A DNA stretch of 64,000 nucleotides from Roseovarius sp. EL26 (GTDB taxonomy: Bacteria > Pseudomonadota > Alphaproteobacteria > Rhodobacterales > Rhodobacteraceae), in assembly GCF_900327775.1 (NCBI RefSeq), contig NZ_OUMZ01000007.1, positions 979,606-1,043,605 of the forward strand, given 5' to 3'. The notes beneath the pieces are model-generated. The model ran no database searches and was not told where the DNA came from. It saw only the letters and a program-made list of their open reading frames with translations. Position numbers and translations under genes: made by a program. Below are positions 54,693 to 64,000 of the stretch, in pieces (the stretch's first letter is position 1; every line of letters begins with the position of its first letter).

Positions 54693-55319
54693 ATGGCTAA
54701 GAATGATCCCTTCGGTTTTGACATGTCTGTCTCAACAGCAAAAAAGAAAAACCCGCGTGGCCGCCGCGGCATGTCCGGCGAATCCACAACCTCAACCCGC
54801 CAGTGTGAGCACGAAGGCTGTACCGAGGATGGTAAGTACCGTGCCCCCAAAGCGCCCGACGTGCTGGATGAATTTTTTTGGTTCTGCAAGGATCACATTC
54901 GCGAATATAACCTGAAATGGAATTTCTTCGACGGCACGACCGAGGCCGAGATGAACGCCCAGATGTCCAAGGATAAGGTTTGGGAACGCGAAACCAAATC
55001 CTTTGCCAATCCCGAGGCGCGCGCATGGGCGCGTCTGGGTATTGAAGACGCACATCAGGTACTGGGTGGCAACGCCACACAAAACCCCGGCAAAACCCGT
55101 GGCGGCAATTCCCGCAAGCTACCCCCGACCGAGCGCCGCGCAATCGACATTCTGCAAGCCGAGGACACCTGGTCCAAGGCCGAGATTCGCAAAGCATATA
55201 AAAAGCTGATCAAAGTCCTCCACCCCGACATGAACGGCGGCGACCGCTCTCAAGAAGAACAGCTACAAGAAGCCGTCTGGGCCTGGGATCAGATCAAACA
55301 AAGCAAGAGCTTTAAATAG
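54693..55319 (+). CDS. J-domain (DnaJ-like) protein
   Basis: A 208-residue protein with the J-domain at the C-terminus (about 150-205). It carries the HPD tripeptide in LIKVLHPDMNGGD, and the preceding helix is KAEIRKAYKKL. The N-terminal half has cysteines (RQCEHEGCTEDG ... FWFCKDHI) that may bind zinc. The ATG at 54693 is set by AGAGG upstream. In related genomes this gene lies immediately before cobS; here an arylsulfatase/AraC pair intervenes. It should stimulate DnaK; the client is unknown. Confidence 0.92.
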   Translation: MAKNDPFGFDMSVSTAKKKNPRGRRGMSGESTTSTRQCEHEGCTEDGKYRAPKAPDVLDEFFWFCKDHIREYNLKWNFFDGTTEAEMNAQMSKDKVWERETKSFANPEARAWARLGIEDAHQVLGGNATQNPGKTRGGNSRKLPPTERRAIDILQAEDTWSKAEIRKAYKKLIKVLHPDMNGGDRSQEEQLQEAVWAWDQIKQSKSFK

Positions 55320-55322
55320 GAA

Positions 55323-55346
55323 AAAGGCGCCAAATCTGGCGCCTTT
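55323..55346. terminator. Bidirectional terminator between J-domain and arylsulfatase genes
   Basis: AAAGGCGCCA (55323-55332) and TGGCGCCTTT (55337-55346) form a perfect 10-bp stem with a 4-base loop. On the minus strand it is followed by T residues. It sits between two convergent genes. Confidence 0.88.
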
Positions 55347-55369
55347 CTCATTTCAAGAAGCTCTCATCG

Positions 55370-56914
55370 CTAACCGCCTTGGTTGCTCTGCAACGTTGAC
55401 AAAACCTGATCAATTGAAAAGCTGGCCGGCTTCTGACGCGGTGGATAATCTTGGAACGTGCTTAAGAATTTGCCGACAAAAGCCTGCGCAGGCACCAAAA
55501 GATATAGACGCTCTAGCCGCCAAGCAGCGTATCCTGCAGCTTCTTCCGGGGCCCGCTCAAAGGGATCACTATATAAATCAAGGATCTTTGGCAGGCGTAA
55601 AAACGTCAACGGCTCTTCCCAGACGTCAAAGCCTTCTGCGCGCTGCTCTGCAAAGACCACTTTCCAACGGTTGTAACGCAGGTTCACCAGATCTCCACCA
55701 TCCGAAAAGTAAAAGAACTCTCTGCGTGGCCCCTCCTCGGTCTCACCCGAAAAGAACGGCAGGAAATTATATCCGTCCAAATGCACCTTGCTGTTGTCTT
55801 CACCAAATTGCGGTCCTTCCAACATCTTCTCTTTCATATCCGGATCGCCCAACGCGGCCATGAAGGTTGGAAACCAGTCCAGATGGCTGATGATTTCGCT
55901 GGTTCTGCTGCCAGCATCGATAACTCCCGGCCACTTGAGCATCATTGGAACGCGGTAACCGCCTTCCCAATTATCGTTCTTTTCGCCGCGGAATGGTGTT
56001 GTACCACCGTCTGGCCAACTAAACACCTCTGCCCCGTTATCCGTGGAATACATCACAACGGTATTGTCGGCTATACCCAGCTCTTCAAGCTTATCAAGTA
56101 ACTCACCCACCATGCCATCATGTTCCACCATACCGTCCGGATATACCCCCAGACCTGTCACTCCCTGACTTTCTTCTTTGAGATGGGTGTTGATGTGCAT
56201 ACGAGTCGAATTATACCATAGAAAGAAAGGCTTATCCTGAGAGGTTGCGCGATCCATAAAATCAAGCGCACCAGCGGTCACCTCTTCGTCAATGGTTTCC
56301 ATACGCTTACGATTCAGCGGCCCAGTATCTTCGATTGCACCATCTGAAGATGAGCGAATGACCCCACGGGGCCCAAACTTCTCCTTAAATTCTGGATCCT
56401 TGGGATAATCGACACTCTCCGGCTCTTCTTCCGCATTTAAATGATAAAGATTGCCAAAAAATTCATCAAATCCGTGGTTTGTAGGTAGATGTTCATCACG
56501 ATCCCCCAGATGATTTTTCCCATACTGGCCAGTCATGTAACCTTTAGACTTCATGTATTCTGCGATCGTTGGATCTTTCTCAGACATCCCTTCTTTTGCG
56601 CCTGGAAGGCCAACTTTGAGCAGCCCAGTTCGAAACCCACTTTGGCCGGTTACAAACGAGGCGCGCCCCGCGGTGCAGGATTGTTCGCCGTAGGCATGAC
56701 TAAACAACATGCCATCACTTGCGATCCGGTCGATGTTGGGGGTCTCATACCCCATCATACCCTGATTATAAGCACTAATGTTCCACATCCCGATGTCATC
56801 ACCCCAAATCACTAGGAAATTCATCGGCTTATCCTGTGCCATAGCTGCATCCGAAAGCCCGAATATCGCACCCCCGCAAGTCAACCCAACATATAAAACC
56901 TGCCTTAGTCTCAT
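55370..56914 (-). CDS. Secreted arylsulfatase
   Basis: A 514-residue periplasmic sulfatase. The ATG at 56914 (AAGGA 8 bases upstream) gives a clean signal peptide MRLRQVLYVGL...DAAMAQD. The formylglycine motif is SCTAGRASFVTGQ, a C-x-A-x-R variant with the modified Cys first. Metal and substrate residues include VIWGDDIGMWN, GKNHLGD and YSTDNGAE. A maturation enzyme is not in the window. It is divergent from an AraC regulator 133 bases away, which probably controls it. Substrate could be a sulfated polysaccharide or small ester. Confidence 0.93.
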   Translation of the reverse strand: MRLRQVLYVGLTCGGAIFGLSDAAMAQDKPMNFLVIWGDDIGMWNISAYNQGMMGYETPNIDRIASDGMLFSHAYGEQSCTAGRASFVTGQSGFRTGLLKVGLPGAKEGMSEKDPTIAEYMKSKGYMTGQYGKNHLGDRDEHLPTNHGFDEFFGNLYHLNAEEEPESVDYPKDPEFKEKFGPRGVIRSSSDGAIEDTGPLNRKRMETIDEEVTAGALDFMDRATSQDKPFFLWYNSTRMHINTHLKEESQGVTGLGVYPDGMVEHDGMVGELLDKLEELGIADNTVVMYSTDNGAEVFSWPDGGTTPFRGEKNDNWEGGYRVPMMLKWPGVIDAGSRTSEIISHLDWFPTFMAALGDPDMKEKMLEGPQFGEDNSKVHLDGYNFLPFFSGETEEGPRREFFYFSDGGDLVNLRYNRWKVVFAEQRAEGFDVWEEPLTFLRLPKILDLYSDPFERAPEEAAGYAAWRLERLYLLVPAQAFVGKFLSTFQDYPPRQKPASFSIDQVLSTLQSNQGG

Positions 56915-57046
56915 CACAAATTCCTTTTTCGAATTACCTGGCCTCATCGAAAAGGCCAAAGCGCTTGACCCATTTGATGCCTATCGACAGTATAAATCCC
57001 CAAAGGGGGTGCGCTTGTCATTTCCTGTCAGCACAAGGGGTATCGC

Positions 57047-58072
57047 TTGGCGTTTGTTCCTATGACCAAGGCAACTGGGCTCGGTCCGTTGCCAGTACTT
57101 CTCGAAAAAAGAGCAGGCTTTGGCCCCTTAAGAAAGGTGTTTGAAGCCAATGCTGTACCGCTCGGCGTTATAGAAGACAGGCAAACGGCGATCCCTTTGC
57201 GTTCTATGTGCGGCCTGTTTGACATGGCCGCCCTAAGCGCCGGGGATCGATGCTTTGGCCTTGATGTGGGGCAAAACATGTCCCCCAAGGAATTTGGCTT
57301 ATGGCTCCAGTATTGCGCCCAAGGCCGAACTCTATCTGAAGCATTACAACGCGCCAGTCGCACGTCGAACAGTCAGCAAACCGGCAGCCGATTGTTCCTG
57401 CATCAACAAGGTGAACGGTCCGCATGGTGCTACAAACGCCCGCCTGACAGCGCCTTTGGCCCACATCATACGGACCATCTGGTTGGGGCAATGACACGGT
57501 TTCTGCGCCACTATCTGGGCGCAGCTTGGCAACCAATAAGAATTGATCTGGACTACCCAAAAGATCCTGATGCATCCCGCCTTGCTGCCGCACTAGAGAG
57601 CCCTGCCTTTTTTGCGCAGCCTTGTCTGGCGCTTTGGTTTAATACCTCCAGCCTATGCAATGCATCAATAGCCCCTCCTCAGGCCAGAAATCCGCTGACC
57701 TACGAAATGATTGCCGCTTCGACGCACAACGATAAACCAAACGATCCGATTGCATCTATTCAGCAAATCATCACCATGCGCCTGCTGGACAATCTGTCTG
57801 ATATTGACGGCGTCGCCCAGCACTGCGGGTTAGGCGTGCAAGGCCTGCAACGGCTTTTACGCAAACATGGACTGACCTATCGGCAATTGCGAAATCAGGT
57901 GATTATGACGCGCGCTCAAAACCTGCTCATTGAAAGCCATCTATCAGTTACACAAATTGCTGTATCACTTGGCTATTCCGACCACGCCAACTTCACCCGT
58001 GCCTTTCGTAAACACAGCCAATTAAGCCCATCCCAATACCGCCGTCAAAATGATTTGGACCTTTGTTTGTGA
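57047..58072 (+). CDS. AraC family transcriptional regulator
   Basis: A 341-residue regulator with an N-terminal Arabinose_bd-type domain and a C-terminal AraC double helix-turn-helix (about 240-335). The second helix-turn-helix appears as LSVTQIAVSLGYSDHANFTRAFRKHSQLSPSQYR. A TTG start at 57047 has AAGGGG 6 bases upstream; the ATG at 57062 lacks such a site but is also possible. Divergence from the arylsulfatase suggests it activates that gene. Confidence 0.9.
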   Translation: MAFVPMTKATGLGPLPVLLEKRAGFGPLRKVFEANAVPLGVIEDRQTAIPLRSMCGLFDMAALSAGDRCFGLDVGQNMSPKEFGLWLQYCAQGRTLSEALQRASRTSNSQQTGSRLFLHQQGERSAWCYKRPPDSAFGPHHTDHLVGAMTRFLRHYLGAAWQPIRIDLDYPKDPDASRLAAALESPAFFAQPCLALWFNTSSLCNASIAPPQARNPLTYEMIAASTHNDKPNDPIASIQQIITMRLLDNLSDIDGVAQHCGLGVQGLQRLLRKHGLTYRQLRNQVIMTRAQNLLIESHLSVTQIAVSLGYSDHANFTRAFRKHSQLSPSQYRRQNDLDLCL

Positions 58073-58212
58073 TCACTAGACACATCAAAAAGGCTGTTTA
58101 ATCCCTGCTTTGACTGCACAAACAAGCATAGATCTGCCTAAAGTCACTCATTTTGACCACGCCTATTTGACCTAACCATTTTAAAAGCCTTTCAATCTGG
58201 CCTTATAAAACT

Positions 58213-58230
58213 CCTGATCATATGATCAGG
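58213..58230. promoter_or_regulatory. Perfect 18-bp palindrome upstream of cobS
   Basis: CCTGATCATATGATCAGG is fully self-complementary and lies about 85 bases before the cobS start. It could bind a dimeric regulator or fold as a hairpin. About 45 bases further upstream TTTGACC occurs twice (58152-58158 and 58166-58172, 14 bases apart). Confidence 0.5.
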
Positions 58231-58315
58231 AAATCCCGTCATTCCCCTTGTCCTTTTGGTCAATTTGTTGCACCACATTCTGAATTGCCGACACATGATT
58301 TGAGAAGGGTCTGAA

Positions 58316-59302
58316 ATGGCTGACGGAAACCTGGATATGAACGCAAAACCGAACGAAGAGATTTCCGTCCGCGACGTGTTTGGAATAGATACGGATATGA
58401 CGATCAAAGGCTTTGCTGAGCCCTCAGATCGCGTGCCAGAGATCGACAGCACTTATAAATTTGACCCAGATACCACCCTCGCGATTTTGGCCGGCTTTTC
58501 GCATAACCGCCGCGTCATGGTTCAGGGCTATCACGGCACGGGCAAGTCCACCCATATCGAACAAGTCGCTGCCCGCCTGAACTGGCCCTGTGTCCGCGTG
58601 AACCTTGACAGCCACATCAGCCGGATCGACCTGATCGGCAAAGACGCTATCAAACTGCGCGACGGCAAGCAGGTCACCGAATTCCACGAGGGCATCCTGC
58701 CTTGGGCCCTGCGCAACCCTGTGGCTATCGTGTTCGATGAATATGATGCCGGTCGCGCTGACGTGATGTTCGTGATCCAGCGTGTTCTGGAAACCGACGG
58801 CAAACTGACCCTGATGGATCAAAACGAGATCATCACGCCGAACCCGAACTTCCGTCTGTTCGCCACCGCCAACACAGTTGGTCTGGGTGACACCACCGGG
58901 CTGTATCACGGCACCCAACAAATCAACCAGGCCCAGATGGACCGTTGGTCACTGGTCGCCACGCTGAACTACCTCAGCCACGACGCCGAAACCAATATCG
59001 TGCTGTCCAAGGCGCCTTTGTTCAACACCGCCGAAGGCCGCGACACCATCAGCCAGATGGTTACCGTTGCCGATCTGACGCGGACGGCGTTTATGAATGG
59101 CGATCTGTCGACTGTGATGAGCCCACGAACCGTGATCAACTGGGCGCAAAACAGCCACATCTTCCGCGATGTCGGCTATGCCTTCCGCCTCAGCTTCCTC
59201 AACAAATGTGACGAGCTGGAACGTCAGACCGTGGCCGAGTTCTATCAGCGTTGCTTTGACGAAGAACTGCCCGAAAGCGCTGCCAGCATGAGCCTGGGGT
59301 GA
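58316..59302 (+). CDS. cobS: Aerobic cobaltochelatase subunit CobS
   Basis: AAA+ ATPase subunit that drives cobalt insertion into hydrogenobyrinate a,c-diamide with CobN and CobT. 328 residues: Walker [11 protein letters not shown], Walker [15 protein letters not shown], arginine-finger region and a [19 protein letters not shown] sensor block. AGAAGGG lies before the ATG. Followed by cobT; cobN is not in the window. Confidence 0.97.
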   Translation: MADGNLDMNAKPNEEISVRDVFGIDTDMTIKGFAEPSDRVPEIDSTYKFDPDTTLAILAGFSHNRRVMVQGYHGTGKSTHIEQVAARLNWPCVRVNLDSHISRIDLIGKDAIKLRDGKQVTEFHEGILPWALRNPVAIVFDEYDAGRADVMFVIQRVLETDGKLTLMDQNEIITPNPNFRLFATANTVGLGDTTGLYHGTQQINQAQMDRWSLVATLNYLSHDAETNIVLSKAPLFNTAEGRDTISQMVTVADLTRTAFMNGDLSTVMSPRTVINWAQNSHIFRDVGYAFRLSFLNKCDELERQTVAEFYQRCFDEELPESAASMSLG

Positions 59303-59310
59303 TGTCAGCA

Positions 59311-59343
59311 GGGAATAGGATGACCTCTAAAGATCCTATTCCC
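59311..59343 (+). repeat. Perfect 11-bp hairpin between cobS and cobT
   Basis: GGGAATAGGAT (59311-59321) pairs with ATCCTATTCCC (59333-59343) around an 11-base loop. No T run follows, so it is not a standard terminator. It may stabilise cobS mRNA or set the cobS:cobT ratio by partial attenuation or processing. Confidence 0.75.
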
Positions 59344-59375
59344 AGACTTGTATACCTGATGGAACGGATCCGACC

Positions 59376-61253
59376 ATGAGAAAACCATCTGATAGCCCTG
59401 CTGATCCGTTCAAGAAAGCCCTTGCTGAGGCCACCAAAGTAATGGCCGACAACAGTGAGTTGAAGATCACCTATACCGTTGATCCGTCAGGCGTGTCCGG
59501 CGATGCGATGCGCTTGCCTCAGGTTAGCCGCCGGATGAGCCGTGATGAGGTCCTGCAAGCACGCGGCACCGCGGATGCGCTTGCCCTGAAACACAAATAT
59601 CACAACAACAAGCTAGACGCCCGCTATTCTCCTCCCGGTGAAATGGCGCGAGAGCTTTATGATGCCATGGAAACTGCGCGTTGTGAGGCGCTGGGCGCAC
59701 GTCATATGCCCGGCACTGCAGGCAACATCGATGCCAAAATCGGCGCCGAGGCGCAACGCCGTGGCTATGATCAGATCCGCGAGGCCTCGGATGCGCCATT
59801 GCCTGTGGCCGCTGGCTATCTGATCCGCCATCTGGCCACAGGGCGTGATCTGCCACCCGCTGCGCAAAACGTGATGGAGCTGTGGCAAGGTTTCATCGAA
59901 GATCAGGCCGGCGGAACACTTGAAGATCTGCAAGCAAAGCTTTCAGATCAAAGTGAATTTGCCAAATTTGCACGCCAGATTATCGATGATCTGGGTTACG
60001 GTGATCAATTGGGCGATGATCCCGACGCGCTGGATGAAGACCAACAAGACGAGGCCGAAGAAGACAGCGAAGATCAAGAAGATCCTGATAGCACCGGTGA
60101 AGACCAAGGCGAGGAAGAAGAATCCGACGCCGACCCAGAGCAAAGTCAGGAAGAACAGCAAGACCAGTCTCAGGCGCAGGTCAGCCTCGACGAGATGGCT
60201 GAACAGGAAGACGGTGAAGAGCAGGAATTGCCAGAAGGCGAAGCCCCGCTCGAGCCACCTGCACCGCAGAATATCTCGGATGCTGATCCTGAATATAACG
60301 TCTACACCACTGAATTCGATGAAGAAATTCACGCAATCGACTTGGCAGAGCAAGCCGAGCTGGAACGCCTGCGTGCCTATCTGGATCAACAACTTGAGCC
60401 CCTCAAAGGTGCTGTCAGTCGACTGGCCAACAAATTACAACGTCGCCTACAAGCCCAGCAAAACCGCAGTTGGGAATTCGATCTGGAAGAGGGCACGCTT
60501 GATGCGGGCCGTCTGGCGCGAGTTGTCGCCAACCCGACCACGCCACTCAGCTTCAAGGTCGAAAAAGACACCGAATTCCGCGACACCGTCGTGACCCTTT
60601 TGCTAGACAACTCTGGTTCTATGCGCGGCCGCCCGATCTCGATCGCTGCAATCTGCGCCGATGTTCTGGCTCGCACGCTGGAACGCTGCAACGTCAAGGT
60701 CGAGATCCTTGGCTTCACCACTCGTGCGTGGAAAGGTGGCCAAAGCCGTGAAAACTGGCTCAATGAGGGTCGCCCACAGCTGCCCGGGCGCCTGAATGAT
60801 CTGCGCCATATCATCTATAAATCGGCTGACGCCCCGATGCGGCGCAACCGCGCCAATCTGGGTCTGATGATGAAAGAAGGCCTGCTCAAAGAAAACATCG
60901 ATGGCGAAGCGCTCGAATGGGCCCACCGCCGTACCGTTGCCCGTCAGGAGGCCCGAAAGATCCTGATGGTGATCTCGGATGGTGCCCCGGTGGACGATAG
61001 CACTTTGTCCGTTAACCCCGCAAATTACTTGGAAAAGCACCTGCGCGACGTCATCGCCATGGTCGAAAAACGCAAGCAGGTTGAACTGCTGGCCATCGGC
61101 ATCGGTCATGACGTGACGCGCTATTATCAACGTGCGGTCACCATCACAGATGCCGAACAACTGGCCGGCGCGATGACCGAACAATTGGCCGCCCTGTTTG
61201 ACAACGACCCCCGCGCCCGCGCTCGTGTGATGGGGATGCGGCGCGCGATTTAG
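59376..61253 (+). CDS. cobT: Cobaltochelatase subunit CobT
   Basis: A 625-residue protein. The N-terminal helical part is followed by a very acidic Glu/Asp/Gln-rich linker (about residues 215-300) and a C-terminal von Willebrand A domain with the MIDAS motif [11 protein letters not shown]. CobT forms the ring complex with CobS for cobalt insertion. It lies 73 bases downstream of cobS, with a perfect hairpin between. Confidence 0.97.
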   Translation: MRKPSDSPADPFKKALAEATKVMADNSELKITYTVDPSGVSGDAMRLPQVSRRMSRDEVLQARGTADALALKHKYHNNKLDARYSPPGEMARELYDAMETARCEALGARHMPGTAGNIDAKIGAEAQRRGYDQIREASDAPLPVAAGYLIRHLATGRDLPPAAQNVMELWQGFIEDQAGGTLEDLQAKLSDQSEFAKFARQIIDDLGYGDQLGDDPDALDEDQQDEAEEDSEDQEDPDSTGEDQGEEEESDADPEQSQEEQQDQSQAQVSLDEMAEQEDGEEQELPEGEAPLEPPAPQNISDADPEYNVYTTEFDEEIHAIDLAEQAELERLRAYLDQQLEPLKGAVSRLANKLQRRLQAQQNRSWEFDLEEGTLDAGRLARVVANPTTPLSFKVEKDTEFRDTVVTLLLDNSGSMRGRPISIAAICADVLARTLERCNVKVEILGFTTRAWKGGQSRENWLNEGRPQLPGRLNDLRHIIYKSADAPMRRNRANLGLMMKEGLLKENIDGEALEWAHRRTVARQEARKILMVISDGAPVDDSTLSVNPANYLEKHLRDVIAMVEKRKQVELLAIGIGHDVTRYYQRAVTITDAEQLAGAMTEQLAALFDNDPRARARVMGMRRAI

Positions 61254-61369
61254 CCAAGGCGAGCCAATCCTTCACGTGCGCTATGCGGGACTTTGCTGCC
61301 ATTGATTTGATGGGGGTGTTTGGCCAATCACCCGCAAACGGTTAGCACATGCAAGGCCATACTGGCTTA

Positions 61370-62152
61370 CTATTCTACACGATGAACTACCCAAACATTT
61401 GGCTCCACGTATCGCCCGACGTTTTGATCAGTATCAATTTCAATTGGATTAAGGGCGCCGGGAACAACATAGCTACCCGATCCGGGAAATTTCTGACCTG
61501 TCCAGCTTTCCCAGTCGGAAATGGTTCCGGGGATGCTCATTGATTTGTGACACACATTGATTGTTTCACCACCCAAACGTTGATGAACTCGCAGCCAACC
61601 GTCAAAGGGATGCCCCGCCGGAGTCGTCCATTTGATGTATTGATCCATGGGGATCAGCGGGTAATTTTGTTTATCGTTAGGTCGAATGGGCAGCACAACG
61701 TACTCAAGTCCCGCTCGTTTTGCGTGTTCAACCATCTCATTTGCTGCTGATATGCTGAGTTTCTGCCCACGGAACGATTTTCCAACAACGACTTGCAGGC
61801 CCATCAACGCGTTTGGTGGCGTTCCATTTTCATGATCCAGCACCGATTTCTCTACACCCCAATCCACACCTCTATCAGGCAATTTGGTTAGATCACCTTC
61901 GACGCAAAGGGGAACCATATTAACAACCGCAGCAATTTGATCCTCGATCACGAGAGAAAGTTGATCGTTAGAAAAATAGCTCATCATCTTGTCCCAGTTT
62001 GCTATTGCAACCGGATCATGAACCATGAACTCAGGCCATGCTGAGCCACCTACGTTTTGATGTTCATCAAAAAGTTCAGGACGTTCTAATAATGTGAAAA
62101 TAGTGTAATTTTTGCTTGCGTGGCGCGCAGCCGAATTGGAATCGGAAGACAT
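61370..62152 (-). CDS. GNAT-like transferase protein
   Basis: A 260-residue soluble protein with an acetyl-CoA-binding-like segment ALMGLQVVVGKSFRGQKLSISAANEMVEHAKRAGLEYVVLPIRP, which resembles GNAT motif A (fRGqklS in place of the Q/RxxGxG/A loop). The C-terminal part (TISDWESWTGQKFPGSGSYVVPGALNPI) is unfamiliar. AGGAG is 7 bases before the ATG. It lies alone, convergent with cobT. Substrate unknown. Confidence 0.6.
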   Translation of the reverse strand: MSSDSNSAARHASKNYTIFTLLERPELFDEHQNVGGSAWPEFMVHDPVAIANWDKMMSYFSNDQLSLVIEDQIAAVVNMVPLCVEGDLTKLPDRGVDWGVEKSVLDHENGTPPNALMGLQVVVGKSFRGQKLSISAANEMVEHAKRAGLEYVVLPIRPNDKQNYPLIPMDQYIKWTTPAGHPFDGWLRVHQRLGGETINVCHKSMSIPGTISDWESWTGQKFPGSGSYVVPGALNPIEIDTDQNVGRYVEPNVWVVHRVE

Positions 62153-62435
62153 GATTGTTCTCCTGTGAGCATAGTAAAAGATTCAGATTTTGCTCAGTTG
62201 AACTTCATGTACCCGGTTATCCTATCCAGTTTTCAGACATTGAATTGCTATCAAATTCCAGTTCAAATTGCAATTTGACTTGGTACCTAAGGGTTCAAAG
62301 CTGGTATTGAATCGAAACATCAACCATGAGTAAGGCCTTAAATCCTCTGCTAATTTCATACTTCAGCACCATCTCCTCTGGACATTTCTCCAACGCCTCA
62401 GCACGGTATCCCCAACACAGACCAAGAGGATCAGC
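62153..62435. other. Divergent intergenic region before the aminopeptidase gene
   Basis: 283 bases, AT-rich in the left half, holding the promoters of the GNAT-like gene and the aminopeptidase gene. No hairpin, repeat or small gene with a good ribosome site was seen. Confidence 0.5.
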
Positions 62436-64000
62436 ATGTTCCAAAACTTCCATGACACCGCCAGCCCTCAACAAGGCCCTCCTCGTCTGGCGCAACTCCG
62501 CGAAGAGATGGTCAAGGATGGCCTCGGCGGATTCATGATCCCGCGCGCGGATGCCCATCAGGGTGAATATGTCGCGGCCTGTGATGAACGTCTGGCCTAT
62601 CTGACCGGCTTTACAGGCTCCGCCGGGTTTTGCATCGCGCTGGCAGACATTGCCGGTATCTTTATTGACGGGCGTTACACCGTACAGGTCAAGATGCAAG
62701 TCGATGAGGATCATTTCACCCCCGTCGACTGGCCTGAGAACCTGCCCGCCGATTGGTTGCGCTCGCAAATGCCCAATGGTGGCGTCCTGGGTTACGATCC
62801 TCTGCACTACACGCCGTCGCAGATCAAAGCGATTGAGAAAGGGCTTGAAAGCAGCGCCATCAGCCTGAAACCGCATGACAATCTGATTGACCGCATTTGG
62901 ACCGATCAGCCCGCACCGCCCCAAGGCAAAGTTTCAGTTTACCCAGATGAATTTGCCGGCGACTCCCACGAAGACAAACGTGCCCGCCTCGCGACTGATC
63001 TCAAAACCGCGGGTCAAGAATCCGCCATTCTCACCCTGCCCGACTCCATCGCATGGCTTTTGAATATCCGGGGGTGTGATATCCCCCGCAATCCCGTGGC
63101 CCATGCCTTTGCCATCCTGCACGACACCGGCCACCTCACGCTCTTTATCGAAGACGCAAAACTTGACGACACGGTTAAAACCCACCTCGGTGCGGACATC
63201 ACCATTCGCCCGCCCCACGCCTTTGGCCCTGCCCTGCGCAGCCTGACCGGTCCTGTGCGATTGGATGACACCAGCGCCCCGCTGTGGATCGTGCAAGAGC
63301 TGGAAGCCTCAGAGGTGCCTTACGCGTTTGCACCCGATCCCTGCGTTCTGCCCAAGGCATGCAAAACTGAGGCCGAGATCAACGCCACCCGGACGGCACA
63401 TCTACGCGATGGTGCGGCGGTCTGTGAATTTTTATGCTGGTTTGACGCACAGCCCCCAGACACAATCTCCGAGATCGACGTGGTCACCAAGATCGAAGGT
63501 TGTCGCGCCGCAACTGGCAAGCTGCTGGATATCAGTTTTGATACCATCGCCGGCACCGGCCCGCATGGGGCAATGTCGCATTACCGGGTCAGCCACAGCT
63601 CAAACCGCACCTTGCAAGACGGCGAATTACTGGTGCTGGATGGCGGCGGGCAATATCTGGATGGCACCACCGACATCACCCGCACATTGCCAGTGGGCAA
63701 AGTCGGTGACGATGAAAAACAGGCTTTTACCCGTGTCCTGCAAGGCATGATCGCCATTTCCCGCCTGCGCTTCCCTGTTGGGCTCGCGGGCCGTGATCTC
63801 GACGCCATTGCGCGTTATCCACTGTGGCTGGTTGATCAGGACTACAATCACGGTACTGGCCACGGCGTCGGTGTGCATCTTTGCGTGCACGAAGGGCCAC
63901 AACGTCTGTCCAAGGTTAGCCATGTCCCGTTTGAACCCGGTATGATCGTCTCAAATGAGCCGGGCTATTACCGCGAGGGTGCCTTTGGCATCCGCATCGA
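62436..64000 (+). CDS. Aminopeptidase P family Xaa-Pro aminopeptidase (3' end cut by the window)
   Basis: An open frame from the ATG at 62436 (AAGAGGA upstream) to the window edge, 521 residues visible of an expected ~600. Two creatinase N-domains (QLREEMVKDGLGGFMIPRAD, AYLTGFTGSAGF) precede the metallopeptidase domain. It shows the metal ligands LDGGGQYLDGTTDITRT (two Asp), GTGHGVGVHLCVHE (His) and NEPGYYREGAFGIRI (Glu). The last Glu ligand is split by the window end. It removes N-terminal residues before proline. Confidence 0.95.
   Translation, partial: MFQNFHDTASPQQGPPRLAQLREEMVKDGLGGFMIPRADAHQGEYVAACDERLAYLTGFTGSAGFCIALADIAGIFIDGRYTVQVKMQVDEDHFTPVDWPENLPADWLRSQMPNGGVLGYDPLHYTPSQIKAIEKGLESSAISLKPHDNLIDRIWTDQPAPPQGKVSVYPDEFAGDSHEDKRARLATDLKTAGQESAILTLPDSIAWLLNIRGCDIPRNPVAHAFAILHDTGHLTLFIEDAKLDDTVKTHLGADITIRPPHAFGPALRSLTGPVRLDDTSAPLWIVQELEASEVPYAFAPDPCVLPKACKTEAEINATRTAHLRDGAAVCEFLCWFDAQPPDTISEIDVVTKIEGCRAATGKLLDISFDTIAGTGPHGAMSHYRVSHSSNRTLQDGELLVLDGGGQYLDGTTDITRTLPVGKVGDDEKQAFTRVLQGMIAISRLRFPVGLAGRDLDAIARYPLWLVDQDYNHGTGHGVGVHLCVHEGPQRLSKVSHVPFEPGMIVSNEPGYYREGAFGIRI

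Noticed and set aside
58073..58315. Cobalamin riboswitch upstream of cobS
   Set aside because: No B12-box-like sequence is visible; only a palindrome and TTTGACC repeats.
62295..62924. Minus-strand 209-residue frame opposite the aminopeptidase
   Set aside because: Overlaps the conserved aminopeptidase coding frame and shows no domain.

Overview
The window looks like chromosome from a marine alphaproteobacterium of the Rhodobacteraceae/Roseobacter group. Five things point there: the CckA-CtrA-SciP cell-cycle genes; a DUF6456/DUF6477 pair typical of Rhodobacterales; the gene run pyrH-frr-uppS-cdsA-dxr-rseP-bamA-ompH-fabZ-lpxA-lpxI-lpxB; an aerobic cobaltochelatase CobS/CobT pair; and LexA boxes of the alphaproteobacterial form GTTC-N7-GTTC. 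Base composition is moderate, with AT-rich intergenic regions. I see no tRNA, rRNA, CRISPR array, prophage or insertion sequence. Nearly all genes are conserved chromosomal genes.

Layout. 1-9 kb: a DUF6456 helix-turn-helix protein divergent from a DUF6477 protein, an MttB-family methyltransferase, guaA with an overlapping EamA exporter, a FadL-type outer-membrane protein, a P-loop protein and metA. 9-16 kb: ppk2-tetR, a peroxiredoxin, rplM-rpsI, a MocR regulator divergent from a DUF1127 protein with clear operator-like repeats between them, a hotdog thioesterase, an ECHDC3-like crotonase and a 510-base gene-free stretch that looks like a structured RNA locus. 16-26 kb: trmFO, a methyltransferase, gluQ, hisI, a NifU-like scaffold, two small membrane proteins, recG-ligA, ctrA and sciP. 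26-41 kb: mnmA, then a long minus-strand envelope block running from pyrH down to lpxB (lipid A, phospholipid, isoprenoid and outer-membrane assembly), miaA and a lytic transglycosylase. 41-55 kb: ssb, typA, MOSC and DUF1330 proteins, alaS, recA, a sulfotransferase-like protein, cckA, an RsmB-type rRNA methyltransferase and guaB. 55-64 kb: a J-domain protein, an arylsulfatase/AraC pair, cobS, cobT, a GNAT-like protein and the start of an aminopeptidase P gene that runs off the end.

The least expected signal is a 40-residue membrane protein gene (20419-20541, minus strand) just downstream of recG. It has a strong ribosome-binding site, its own terminator and a perfect GAAC-N7-GAAC LexA operator upstream, the same kind of box seen at recA in this window. 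By analogy with Caulobacter SidA, it could be an SOS-induced small membrane regulator such as a division inhibitor. Other points worth attention are the structured, unannotated RNA region before trmFO, the MocR/DUF1127 operator array, a 38-residue membrane protein gene between rseP and bamA, a perfect 11-bp hairpin between cobS and cobT, and a crotonase lacking both catalytic glutamates.
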